From positions 1 to 13,843 of the forward strand of contig JAEZBO010000149.1 of the NCBI GenBank assembly GCA_023427085.1: a stretch of DNA of 13,843 nt, read 5' to 3'. The translations under genes were made by a program, and so were the position numbers. Source of the stretch: Pseudomonadota bacterium. Its GTDB lineage: Bacteria > Pseudomonadota > Gammaproteobacteria > Burkholderiales > Burkholderiaceae_B. Each line of letters opens with the position of its first letter. The first letter of the stretch is position 1. Below, piece after piece: positions 6,265-12,474 of the stretch. The notes beneath the pieces were generated by a model. The model saw nothing but the letters and a program-made list of their open reading frames with translations. It was not told where the DNA came from and did not search any database.

Positions 6265-6920
6265 GCGGGGTCCTGGTGGCGTAGCGGGTCCAGGCCGAAT
6301 TCGGCCAGCATCGCCGACAGCGCGATCAGCGGCAGGCCGATGATCGCGGTCGGGTCGTCGCTTTGCATGCTTTCCATCAGCGCGATGCCCAATCCCTCGG
6401 CCTTGGCGCTGCCGGCCGTGTCGTAGGGCCGTTCGGCCCGCAGATAGGCCTCGATGGCCGCGTCGTCGAGCAGGCGGAAGCGGCAGGCGGTCACGACGTC
6501 GCGCGCCAGCATGCGTTGGCCGTCGGTCACCGCCAGCGCGCTATGAAACAATACCGTGCGGCCCGACAGCTGGCGCAACTGCGCCACCGCGCGGGCATGG
6601 TCGCCGGGCTTGCCCAGCGCCAGGCCATCGACCGTGGCGACCTGATCCGAGCCGATCACCACCGCGCCGGGATGCAACGTGGCGACGGCCTGGGCCTTGG
6701 CGCGCGACAGGCGCAGCGCCAGGGCCGCGGGCGCTTCGCCGGGCTCGGCGGTCTCGTCCACGTGTGGTGGCTGTGCAACGAAAGGCAGGCGCAGGCGCTC
6801 GAGCATCTCGCGCCGGTAACGCGAGGTCGACGCCAGGATCAATCTGGGCGGCGCGGCATGCGAAAATGTCGCCTCGCCAGCGCTTGAGGTCGGGGTGGGG
6901 GTCGAGAGGGCAGCGGGCAT
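6261..6920 (-). CDS. yceF: Maf-family nucleotide pyrophosphatase, YceF type
   Basis: Maf proteins hydrolyse non-canonical nucleoside triphosphates; the YceF subgroup prefers 7-methyl-GTP, releasing pyrophosphate. The 219-residue protein has the family N-terminal motif LILASTSRYRREML (from residue 27), VDETA (54-58), GSDQVATVDG with presumed catalytic D92, GKPGD and the C-terminal IIGLPLIALSAML. The DQV form and the position beside yceD-rpmF match YceF, not the dTTP/UTP pyrophosphatase YhdE. About 26 residues (Ser/Thr/Pro/Ala-rich) precede the conserved core, whereas E. coli YceF begins almost directly at it. The only good upstream start is the ATG at 6920, with no strong Shine-Dalgarno sequence; an in-frame TTG at residue 27 is a weak alternative. 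It is the first gene of the leftward operon with the methyltransferase and amiD. Confidence 0.92.
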   Translation of the reverse strand: MPAALSTPTPTSSAGEATFSHAAPPRLILASTSRYRREMLERLRLPFVAQPPHVDETAEPGEAPAALALRLSRAKAQAVATLHPGAVVIGSDQVATVDGLALGKPGDHARAVAQLRQLSGRTVLFHSALAVTDGQRMLARDVVTACRFRLLDDAAIEAYLRAERPYDTAGSAKAEGLGIALMESMQSDDPTAIIGLPLIALSAMLAEFGLDPLRHQDPA

Positions 6921-6926
6921 ACAAAA

Positions 6927-6956
6927 TTGACTGGTGCTCTGAAAACACAGTATTAT
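6927..6956 (+). promoter_or_regulatory. Sigma70-type promoter for yceD-rpmF and downstream genes
   Basis: TTGACT at 6927-6932 and TATTAT at 6951-6956 are separated by 18 bases. They match the sigma70 consensus at five of six and five of six positions. The start of transcription would lie near 6963, leaving a leader of about 100 bases before yceD. The site is AT-rich against its surroundings. It probably drives yceD, rpmF and perhaps the plsX-fab genes. Confidence 0.75.
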
Positions 6957-6979
6957 CGCCCGTTTTGCGGCGCAGTCTG
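6952..6979 (-). promoter_or_regulatory. Possible divergent promoter for yceF
   Basis: Read on the minus strand, GATAAT (complement of 6952-6957) is preceded 16 bases upstream by CAGACT (complement of 6974-6979), which keeps only the GAC core of a -35 box. It would give a leader of about 25 bases before the yceF ATG and would share its -10 bases with the yceD promoter. The weak -35 limits confidence. Confidence 0.4.
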
Positions 6980-7061
6980 CGCGTTGCGCGTCATGGCGAC
7001 ATGGCAGCGGCGATGCACAGCCTGGCGGTGGCAAAATCGAGCAGAAAACACGGGGTGAGCG

Positions 7062-7637
7062 ATGGCGGATGCAGTCGATGCGGCCGGGATCAATCCTAGT
7101 TCGTTCGATATCTTCGAGTTCGTACGGCAGCGCAAGCAGGCCCATGGCGAATTCGGCCTGGGTCGGCTGACCCGGCTGGCGCAGGATCTGCCGCCTCAGC
7201 CCGATGGCGACGCAGGCAGGATAAGCTGGTCGATCGCCGGCGAGCTGGGCGAACTGGGCCAGCCGGTGCTGCGCTTGCGCATCCAGGCCCAGTCCGAGCT
7301 CGAGTGCCAGCGTTGCCTGCGGCCCATGGCCTGGCCCTTGCGGGTCGATGTGCGGTTGCAGCCGGTCGTCGATGAAGCCGAGCTCGACGACGAGGCGCCC
7401 CTCGACGAAGAAGATTTCGACGCGGACCTGCCCGAAAAAGTGCTGGGTTCGCGCCGGTTCGACCTGCTGGCGCAGATCGAGGATGAGCTGATTCTGGTCA
7501 TCCCGTATGTGCCGCGCCACGAGGTTTGTCCCGATGGCAGGTCCGACGCCAGTACCGAAAAAGCGCCAGACGAGCGCCGTCCCTCGCCGTTCGCGGCGCT
7601 GGCCGGACTCAAGCGCGGCGAGACTGGCAAGCAGTAA
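7062..7637 (+). CDS. yceD: YceD family (DUF177) 23S rRNA accumulation protein
   Basis: YceD proteins are needed for normal 23S rRNA levels; the exact mechanism is not settled. The 191-residue protein shows the DUF177 pattern: FDIFEFVRQRKQAHGEF near the N-terminus, a beta-rich middle, the cysteine pair C82/C85 in LECQRCLRPM, a strongly acidic stretch (DEAELDDEAPLDEEDFDAD) and the end of the domain in LILVIPYVPRHEVC (C156). The three cysteines resemble a metal-site arrangement, but binding is not shown. The last 35 or so residues are polar, ending in FAALAGLKRGETGKQ, which is common in this family. The ATG at 7062 follows a GGTGAG that is only a moderate ribosome site. It lies upstream of rpmF as in E. 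coli, supporting co-expression with L32. Confidence 0.9.
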   Translation: MADAVDAAGINPSSFDIFEFVRQRKQAHGEFGLGRLTRLAQDLPPQPDGDAGRISWSIAGELGELGQPVLRLRIQAQSELECQRCLRPMAWPLRVDVRLQPVVDEAELDDEAPLDEEDFDADLPEKVLGSRRFDLLAQIEDELILVIPYVPRHEVCPDGRSDASTEKAPDERRPSPFAALAGLKRGETGKQ

Positions 7638-7668
7638 AGACAGAATCACGCAGTAGATCGTTTTCAGT

Positions 7669-7700
7669 TAGACAACATACGGGGTCGCTTGTCGTACAAT
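7669..7700 (+). promoter_or_regulatory. Possible internal promoter for rpmF
   Basis: The 86-base yceD-rpmF gap is locally AT-rich. TACAAT at 7695-7700 resembles a -10 box (five of six), with TAGACA at 7669-7674 as a possible -35. The 20-base spacing is longer than optimal, and no extended -10 is present. Initiation would fall near 7707, just before the rpmF ribosome binding site. Confidence 0.35.
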
Positions 7701-7723
7701 GCGGCCCGTTCCTAGGAGTCATC

Positions 7724-7906
7724 ATGGCTGTTCAGCAAAACAAAAAGAGTCCCTCGAAGCGTGGCATGCACCGCTCGCACGATTTCCTGGGCAATCCTCC
7801 CACCGCCATCGAGCCGTCGACCGGCGAAGCGCACCTGCGCCATCACATCAGCCCCAACGGTGTGTATCGCGGCCGCAAGGTTCTGAAGACCAAGAACGAC
7901 GAATAA
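7724..7906 (+). CDS. rpmF: 50S ribosomal protein L32
   Basis: L32 is a small protein of the large ribosomal subunit. The 60-residue product is complete and basic, beginning MAVQQNKKSPSKRGMHRSHD and ending RGRKVLKTKNDE. The central segment HHISPNGVYRGRKV is characteristic. It has no cysteines, so it is the zinc-free form of L32 found in most proteobacteria. The ATG at 7724 has a strong AGGAG at 7714-7718, consistent with high expression. It lies between yceD and plsX, the conserved arrangement that links ribosome production with membrane lipid synthesis. Only 40 bases separate it from plsX, with no terminator seen. Confidence 0.97.
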   Translation: MAVQQNKKSPSKRGMHRSHDFLGNPPTAIEPSTGEAHLRHHISPNGVYRGRKVLKTKNDE

Positions 7907-7946
7907 GTCGCAAGGCTTGTTGCCTGCGCGCTGATTCTTGGCGACC

Positions 7947-9032
7947 GTGACACGCATTGCCATCGACTGTATGGGCGGTGACGCCGGCCTGCCCGTAACG
8001 GTGCCGGCCGCCGTCGAGTTCGCCCGTCAGTATCCGGACACCCGGCTTCTGCTCGTGGGCCTGCCCGACGGCATCGAGAAAGCGCTCGATGCCCGCCGGG
8101 ACGCGCCGCGCGACCGCATCGAAGTGGTGGCCGCGACCGAGGTCGTCACGATGGACGACTCGGTCGAGGTGGCGCTGCGCCGCAAGAAAGACTCGTCCAT
8201 GCGCCTGGCCGCGCAGGCCGTCAAGGACGGCCGCGCCGACGCCTGCATCTCGGCCGGCAATACCGGCGCGTGGATGGCGATCTCGCGTTATGTGCTCAAG
8301 ACGCTCGACGGCATCGATCGTCCGGCCATCGCGACGTCGATCCCCAGCCAGAACGGCGCGACCACGATGCTCGACCTGGGCGCCAACGTCGACTGCACCG
8401 CCGAGCATCTGCTGCAGTTCGCCATCATGGGCAGCGCGTTGTCGCAGGCCGTCGACCAGCGCGAACGGCCGTCGGTGGGGCTGCTCAACATCGGCGAAGA
8501 AGTCATCAAGGGCAACGACGTGGTCAAGCAGGCCGCCGAGCTGCTGCGCGCCAGTCCGCTGAACTTCTACGGCAACGTCGAGGGCGACGACATCTTCAAG
8601 GGCACCGTCGACGTGGTGGTCTGCGACGGCTTCGTCGGCAACGTCGTGCTCAAGTCGATCGAAGGCCTGGCCAAGATGCTGGGCTCGATGATCCGCGAAG
8701 AGTTCAAGCGCAACGCCTACACCCTGCTGGCCGGCGCGGTCGCCACGCCGGTGCTCAATCATTTCCGCCAGCGCGTCGACAATCGCCGCTACAACGGTGC
8801 GGCGCTGCTGGGCCTGCGTGGCGTGGTGATCAAGAGCCACGGCTCGGCCGACGCCTACGCCTACGGTTTTGCGCTGCAACGGGCCCGCGAGGCCGTCATC
8901 AGCGGCCTGCTGGCGCGCACCGCGCATGGCGTGGCCCAGATGACCGGCGAAAAGCCCGCCGCACCGCCGCAGCCGCCCGCTGCGGCCTCCGAGCCGCCCG
9001 CCGTGGACGGCTCCACCGGACACTCTCTATGA
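7947..9032 (+). CDS. plsX: Phosphate acyltransferase PlsX
   Basis: PlsX converts acyl-ACP and phosphate into acyl-phosphate, which PlsY uses to acylate glycerol-3-phosphate in phospholipid synthesis. It is a peripheral membrane enzyme. The 361-residue product begins with the family motif RIAIDCMGGD. It contains VALRRKKDSSMRLA, SAGNTGAWMA, LDLGANVDC, VGLLNIGEE, CDGFVGNVVLKS and GLRGVVIKSHGSAD. I choose the GTG at 7947 (V/M-T-R-I-A-I-D) because PlsX homologues start there. A TTG at 7938 would add three residues, and neither has a clear Shine-Dalgarno sequence. The last 30 or so residues are Pro/Ala-rich and outside the conserved fold. The stop overlaps the fabH ATG by 4 bp. Confidence 0.95.
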   Translation: MTRIAIDCMGGDAGLPVTVPAAVEFARQYPDTRLLLVGLPDGIEKALDARRDAPRDRIEVVAATEVVTMDDSVEVALRRKKDSSMRLAAQAVKDGRADACISAGNTGAWMAISRYVLKTLDGIDRPAIATSIPSQNGATTMLDLGANVDCTAEHLLQFAIMGSALSQAVDQRERPSVGLLNIGEEVIKGNDVVKQAAELLRASPLNFYGNVEGDDIFKGTVDVVVCDGFVGNVVLKSIEGLAKMLGSMIREEFKRNAYTLLAGAVATPVLNHFRQRVDNRRYNGAALLGLRGVVIKSHGSADAYAYGFALQRAREAVISGLLARTAHGVAQMTGEKPAAPPQPPAAASEPPAVDGSTGHSL

Positions 9033-10018
9033 CGCAGAACGCCAATCCGTATGCAGCCATCGTCGGCTCGGGCAGCTTCCTGCCTCCCCGCGTGGTCACC
9101 AACGACGACCTGGCGGCCGAGCTGGCCACCCGCGGCATCGAGACGTCCGATCAATGGATCACCGACCGCACCGGCATCCGCCAGCGCCACCTGGCCGAGC
9201 GCGGCGTGCGCACCAGCGAGCTGGCCACCGAGGCGGCGCGCCGCGCGCTGGCCGACGCCGGCGTGTCGGCCGACGAGCTCGACCTGATCATCGTCGCGAC
9301 GTCCACCCCCGACTTTGTCTTTCCCAGCACCGCCTGCCTGGTGCAGGCCAACCTGGGCAACCAGGGCGCGGCTGCGTTCGACGTGCAGGCCGTCTGCAGC
9401 GGCTTCGTCTATGCGCTGTCGACCGCCGAGGCCTTCGTGCGCGCCGGCCGGGCCCGCTGCGCCGTGGTGATCGGCGCCGAAGTGTTCTCGCGCATCCTCG
9501 ACTGGAACGACCGCGCCACCTGCGTGCTGTTCGGCGACGGCGCCGGCGCGGTGGTGGTCAAGGCGTCCGAGCAGCCCGGCGTGCTGTCGACCTCGCTGCA
9601 TGCCGACGGCAGCCAGATGAAGATCCTGTGTGCGGCCGGCAACGTCGCCTACGGCGAAGTCACCGGCGATCCCTTCCTGCGCATGGACGGCCAGGCCGTC
9701 TTCAAGCAGGCCGTCACCGTGCTCGAGCGTTCGGCTCGCAAGGTGTGCGAAGAGGCCGGCGTCTCGGTGCAGGACATCGACTGGCTGGTGCCGCACCAGG
9801 CCAACGTGCGCATCCTCAATTTCCTTGCACGCAAGCTCGACGTGTCGACCGACAAGGTCGTGATCGCGCTGGACAAGCATGCCAATACATCGGCCGCCAG
9901 CGTGCCGCTGGCGTTCGACATGGCGCGCCGCGACGGCCGGATCCAGCCCGGTCAACTGGTATTGATGCAGGGCGTGGGCGGCGGCTTCACGTGGGGCTCG
10001 GTCCTCGTCCGCCTTTAA
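9029..10018 (+). CDS. fabH: Beta-ketoacyl-ACP synthase III
   Basis: FabH starts type II fatty-acid synthesis by condensing acetyl-CoA with malonyl-ACP. The 329-residue product carries the full catalytic triad of the thiolase fold: C123 in AVCSGFVYAL, H256 in PHQANVRIL and N286 in KHANTSAASV. GDGAGAVVV and the C-terminal GGGFTWGSVLVR are also typical. W43 and R47 in DQWITDRTGI match the CoA-binding region. It begins inside the plsX stop (ATGA overlap) with only weak ribosome-binding sequence of its own, suggesting translational coupling. Fatty-acid chain preference cannot be read confidently from the sequence. It is expected in the cytoplasm, acting with the FabD and AcpP products encoded downstream. 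Confidence 0.97.
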   Translation: MTQNANPYAAIVGSGSFLPPRVVTNDDLAAELATRGIETSDQWITDRTGIRQRHLAERGVRTSELATEAARRALADAGVSADELDLIIVATSTPDFVFPSTACLVQANLGNQGAAAFDVQAVCSGFVYALSTAEAFVRAGRARCAVVIGAEVFSRILDWNDRATCVLFGDGAGAVVVKASEQPGVLSTSLHADGSQMKILCAAGNVAYGEVTGDPFLRMDGQAVFKQAVTVLERSARKVCEEAGVSVQDIDWLVPHQANVRILNFLARKLDVSTDKVVIALDKHANTSAASVPLAFDMARRDGRIQPGQLVLMQGVGGGFTWGSVLVRL

Positions 10019-10040
10019 AAAACCATAACAAGGCCGCTAC

Positions 10041-10976
10041 ATGAAAATCGCATTTGTCTTTCCCGGGCAGGGTTCGCAGTCGGTCGGCATGCTCGATGCG
10101 TGGGCCGGCAACGGCGCCGTCGAGCAGGTGCTGGCACAGGCCTCGCAGGCACTGGGCCAGGACCTCGCGGCGCTGATCGCCCAAGGCCCGGCCGAGCAGC
10201 TCAATCTCACCACCAACACGCAGCCGGCCATGCTGACCGCCGGCGTGGCGGTGTACCAGGCCTGGCTGGCCGCGGGCGGCGCCAAGCCGGCCGTGGTGGC
10301 CGGTCACAGCCTGGGTGAATATGCCGCGTTGACGGCGGCCGGTTCGCTGTCGCTCGACGATGCGGTGCGCCTGGTGCGCATCCGCGCCGATGCGATGCAG
10401 GCCGCCGTGCCGGTGGGCACCGGCGCGATGGCCGCCATCCTGGGCCTGGACGACGATACGGTGCGCGCCGCCTGCCAGCAGGCCGCGCAGGGCGAGATCG
10501 TCGAACCGGTCAATTTCAACGCGCCGGCGCAGGTCGTCATCGCCGGCCACAAGGCCGCGGTCGAGCGTGCCTGCGAAGCCGCCAAGGCGGCCGGCGCCAA
10601 GCGTGCGTTGCTGCTGCAGGTGTCGGCGCCGTTCCACTCGAGCCTGCTCAAGCCGGCCGCCGCCGTGCTGGCCGACGCGCTGGCGCAGGTGGCGGTGGCC
10701 GCGCCGGCGATTCCGGTCATCAACAACGTCGACGTCGCACAGGTCGACGATCCGCAAGCCGTGCGCGATGCGCTGGTGCGCCAGGCCTGGCACCCGGTGC
10801 GCTGGGTCGAGACCGTGCGTGCGATGAAGGCGCAAGGCGTCACGCACGTGATCGAATGCGGCCCGGGCAAGGTCCTGGCCGGCCTGACCAAGCGCATCGA
10901 CGCCGACCTGGTCGGCCTGGCCATCACCGATCCCGCCTCGCTGGACGCCGCGCTGGCCACCTTGTCCGCTCACTGA
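10041..10976 (+). CDS. fabD: Malonyl-CoA:ACP transacylase
   Basis: FabD moves malonyl groups from CoA to ACP, supplying FabH and FabF. The 311-residue protein shows FVFPGQGSQSVGM at the N-terminus (Q10 at the oxyanion hole), nucleophile S90 in GHSLGEYAAL, R115 in RIRADAMQ for the malonate carboxylate, and catalytic H199 in SAPFHSSLLKPA. GPGKVLAGLTKRI is the usual C-terminal segment. Length is normal. The ATG at 10041 is preceded by ACAAGG at 10028-10033. The 22-base gap after fabH and 14-base gap before fabG hold no terminator, so it should be part of one transcript. Confidence 0.97.
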   Translation: MKIAFVFPGQGSQSVGMLDAWAGNGAVEQVLAQASQALGQDLAALIAQGPAEQLNLTTNTQPAMLTAGVAVYQAWLAAGGAKPAVVAGHSLGEYAALTAAGSLSLDDAVRLVRIRADAMQAAVPVGTGAMAAILGLDDDTVRAACQQAAQGEIVEPVNFNAPAQVVIAGHKAAVERACEAAKAAGAKRALLLQVSAPFHSSLLKPAAAVLADALAQVAVAAPAIPVINNVDVAQVDDPQAVRDALVRQAWHPVRWVETVRAMKAQGVTHVIECGPGKVLAGLTKRIDADLVGLAITDPASLDAALATLSAH

Positions 10977-10990
10977 AAAGAGAATCAAAC

Positions 10991-11728
10991 ATGGATCTGC
11001 AAGGCAAAGTCGCTCTCGTGACCGGCGCCACGCGCGGCATCGGCCGCGCCATCGCCCTCGAACTCGCGCAGCAGGGCGTCACCGTGGTCGGCACGGCCAC
11101 CTCCGAAGCCGGCGCGCAAGCCATCACGGAAGCGCTGCAGGCCCAGGGCGGCCGCGGCGTGGTGTTGGACGTGACCGACGCCGAGGCCTGCACCGCGCTG
11201 ATCGATGCGCTGGGCAAGGACAACGGCGGTCCCCACATCCTGGTCAACAATGCCGGCATCACGCGTGACACGCTGGCCATGCGCATGAAGGACGAGGACT
11301 GGGGCGCCGTCATCGACACCAACCTGGCAGCGGTGTTCCGGCTCTCGCGTGGCGTGCTGCGCAACATGATGAAGGCCCGCTGGGGCCGTATCATCAACAT
11401 CACGTCGGTGGTGGGCGCCAGCGGCAACGCCGGCCAGGCCAACTACGCGGCCGCCAAGGCCGGCGTGGCCGGCATGTCGCGCGCGCTGGCGCGCGAGCTC
11501 GGCAGCCGCGGCATCACCGTCAACTGCGTGGCGCCCGGTTTCATCGAGACCGACATGACCCGCGCGCTCGACGACAGTCAGACCGCCGCGCTGCTGGGCC
11601 AGATCCCGCTGGGCCGGCTCGGCTCGCCGGCCGACGTGGCCCACGCGGTGTCGTTTCTGGCCAGCCAGCAGGCGGGTTACATTACCGGTACGACCGTGCA
11701 CGTCAACGGTGGCATGTATATGCAGTAA
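10991..11728 (+). CDS. fabG: 3-oxoacyl-ACP reductase FabG
   Basis: FabG reduces 3-oxoacyl-ACP to 3-hydroxyacyl-ACP with NADPH, the second step of each elongation cycle. The 245-residue short-chain dehydrogenase has the nucleotide-binding motif TGATRGIG (residues 11-18), NNAG (86-89) and the catalytic set N111, S139, Y152 and K156 (the last two in NYAAAKAG). The C-terminal GFIETDMT and ITGTTVHVNGGMYM are family-typical. R15 in the glycine loop fits NADPH preference. The ATG at 10991 has a weak AGAGA upstream. The gene sits between fabD and acpP as in E. coli. Confidence 0.97.
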   Translation: MDLQGKVALVTGATRGIGRAIALELAQQGVTVVGTATSEAGAQAITEALQAQGGRGVVLDVTDAEACTALIDALGKDNGGPHILVNNAGITRDTLAMRMKDEDWGAVIDTNLAAVFRLSRGVLRNMMKARWGRIINITSVVGASGNAGQANYAAAKAGVAGMSRALARELGSRGITVNCVAPGFIETDMTRALDDSQTAALLGQIPLGRLGSPADVAHAVSFLASQQAGYITGTTVHVNGGMYMQ

Positions 11729-11730
11729 AT

Positions 11731-11747
11731 GACGGCATTCCGCCGTC
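11731..11747 (+). repeat. Short hairpin after fabG
   Basis: GACGGC (11731-11736) and GCCGTC (11742-11747) form a perfect 6-bp stem with a 5-base loop, starting 3 bases after the fabG stop. No T-run follows directly; the nearest, at 11805-11812, is far downstream. It may protect the 3' end or pause RNA polymerase, but it is not a standard intrinsic terminator. The rest of the 157-base gap carries the acpP promoter. Confidence 0.45.
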
Positions 11748-11828
11748 GGGCGAGCATGGCCGACCCAGTCTCGGGCGCTACACCGCGCCGTGGGGGCGAT
11801 GCTTGTTTTTTTAGTCATGGCCTTGTGT

Positions 11829-11855
11829 TTGCTAACCTCTACGCTTGGCTATAAT
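11829..11855 (+). promoter_or_regulatory. Promoter for acpP
   Basis: TATAAT at 11850-11855 is a perfect -10 box, 31 bases before the acpP ATG. The best -35 candidates are TTGCTA at 11829-11834 (four of six, 15-base spacing) or TTTGCT at 11828-11833 (16-base spacing), so the -35 is suboptimal. Initiation near 11862 would leave a leader of about 24 bases holding the TGGAGA ribosome binding site at 11875-11880. A dedicated acpP promoter fits the high ACP demand known in bacteria. Confidence 0.7.
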
Positions 11856-11885
11856 TCGCGGGATTTTTCCCATTTGGAGATCTGC

Positions 11886-12125
11886 ATGGAAAGCATCGAA
11901 CAGCGCGTCAAGAAGATCGTCGCTGAACAACTTGGCGTGAACGAAGCCGAGATCAAGAACGAATCTTCCTTCCTTGACGACCTCGGTGCCGATTCGCTCG
12001 ACATGGTCGAACTGGTCATGGCCCTCGAAGACGAATTCGAGACCGAGATCCCCGACGAAGAGGCCGAGAAGATCACGACGGTTCAGCAGGCGGTCGATTA
12101 CATCAATTCGCACGCCAAGCAATAA
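11886..12125 (+). CDS. acpP: Acyl carrier protein
   Basis: ACP carries growing acyl chains on a 4'-phosphopantetheine arm in fatty-acid, phospholipid and lipid A synthesis. The 79-residue, very acidic protein has the attachment motif GADSLDMVEL with S37 as the modified serine. Helix I (IEQRVKKIVAEQLGV) and helix III/IV residues (EIPDEEAEKITTVQQAVDYI) match the family. The ATG at 11886 follows TGGAGA with 5-base spacing. Upstream in-frame codons would add an unrelated hydrophobic run from non-coding sequence and are rejected. It lies between fabG and fabF, as usual, but here has its own promoter and a long spacer after it. Confidence 0.98.
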   Translation: MESIEQRVKKIVAEQLGVNEAEIKNESSFLDDLGADSLDMVELVMALEDEFETEIPDEEAEKITTVQQAVDYINSHAKQ

Positions 12126-12474
12126 GATCCGCGCCGCGCCCGCCGCGCGCCACGCCTGCCGGTCCGGCAGTCGGGGCGCAGGGGCGGCGCGTGGTTGCTG
12201 ATCCGGCCTGACCCACGCGGGCAAGCCAGCTTGTCCGTCCGGCAGGGCGGTTTGTAAAGTCCGTTGCCAGCCAGCGGTCGCGTCGGGTTCGCCTGCGTGT
12301 CCGGGCCGGTCGGGCCCAGCAAGCCGCCTTTTTTGGCTGGTCAGCCAGCCAGGGCGTAGTGCCGGAGCGCAATTATTCAGCCGCCGAGCCGCCCCCGGGT
12401 TTGCCGCGGTCTCTTCGGGGGCCGGGCGCCGGGGCAGGGCACGGGGCATTTTCTGTCTGTTTGAGGAGTCTTCC
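12126..12474 (+). other. acpP-fabF spacer with several hairpins, no gene seen
   Basis: These 349 bases have no convincing coding potential. Inverted repeats visible by eye are 12156-12170 (CTGCCG/CGGCAG), 12219-12236 (7 pairs with one wobble, loop CCAG), 12303-12317 (GGGCC/GGCCC), 12334-12351 (7 perfect pairs TGGCTGG/CCAGCCA, loop TCAG) and 12391-12422 (7 perfect pairs, 18-base loop). A run of six T at 12329-12334 lies 11 bases after the 12303-12317 stem, too far for a typical terminator. A possible but weak promoter is TTGGCT at 12333-12338 with TAGTGC at 12357-12362. The fabF ribosome binding site lies at the end. A regulatory leader or 3'-end structure is plausible but unproven. Confidence 0.5.
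12463..12468 (+). promoter_or_regulatory. Strong ribosome binding site fixing the GTG start of fabF
   Basis: GAGGAG at 12463-12468 lies 6 bases before the GTG at 12475. There is no nearby in-frame ATG, and the family N-terminus (MKRRVVITG) begins exactly here. Confidence 0.85.

Noticed and set aside
7848..9955. Long minus-strand open frames across plsX and fabH
   Set aside because: They lie opposite genes with complete catalytic motifs, are rich in His/Arg/Gly/Ala as expected from GC-skewed codon shadows, and show no family signature.
11774..11812. Intrinsic terminator after fabG
   Set aside because: The 5-bp GGCGC/GCGCC stem is separated from the T-run by about 16 bases, so the geometry is wrong.
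11790..11885. N-terminal extension of acpP with a hydrophobic leader-like segment
   Set aside because: It crosses a perfect TATAAT box and ribosome binding site, and ACPs are cytoplasmic proteins beginning at the ATG at 11886.
12303..12334. Rho-independent terminator for acpP
   Set aside because: The GGGCC/GGCCC stem is 11 bases from the T6 run, too far for a standard intrinsic terminator, and the next stem lies after the T-run.
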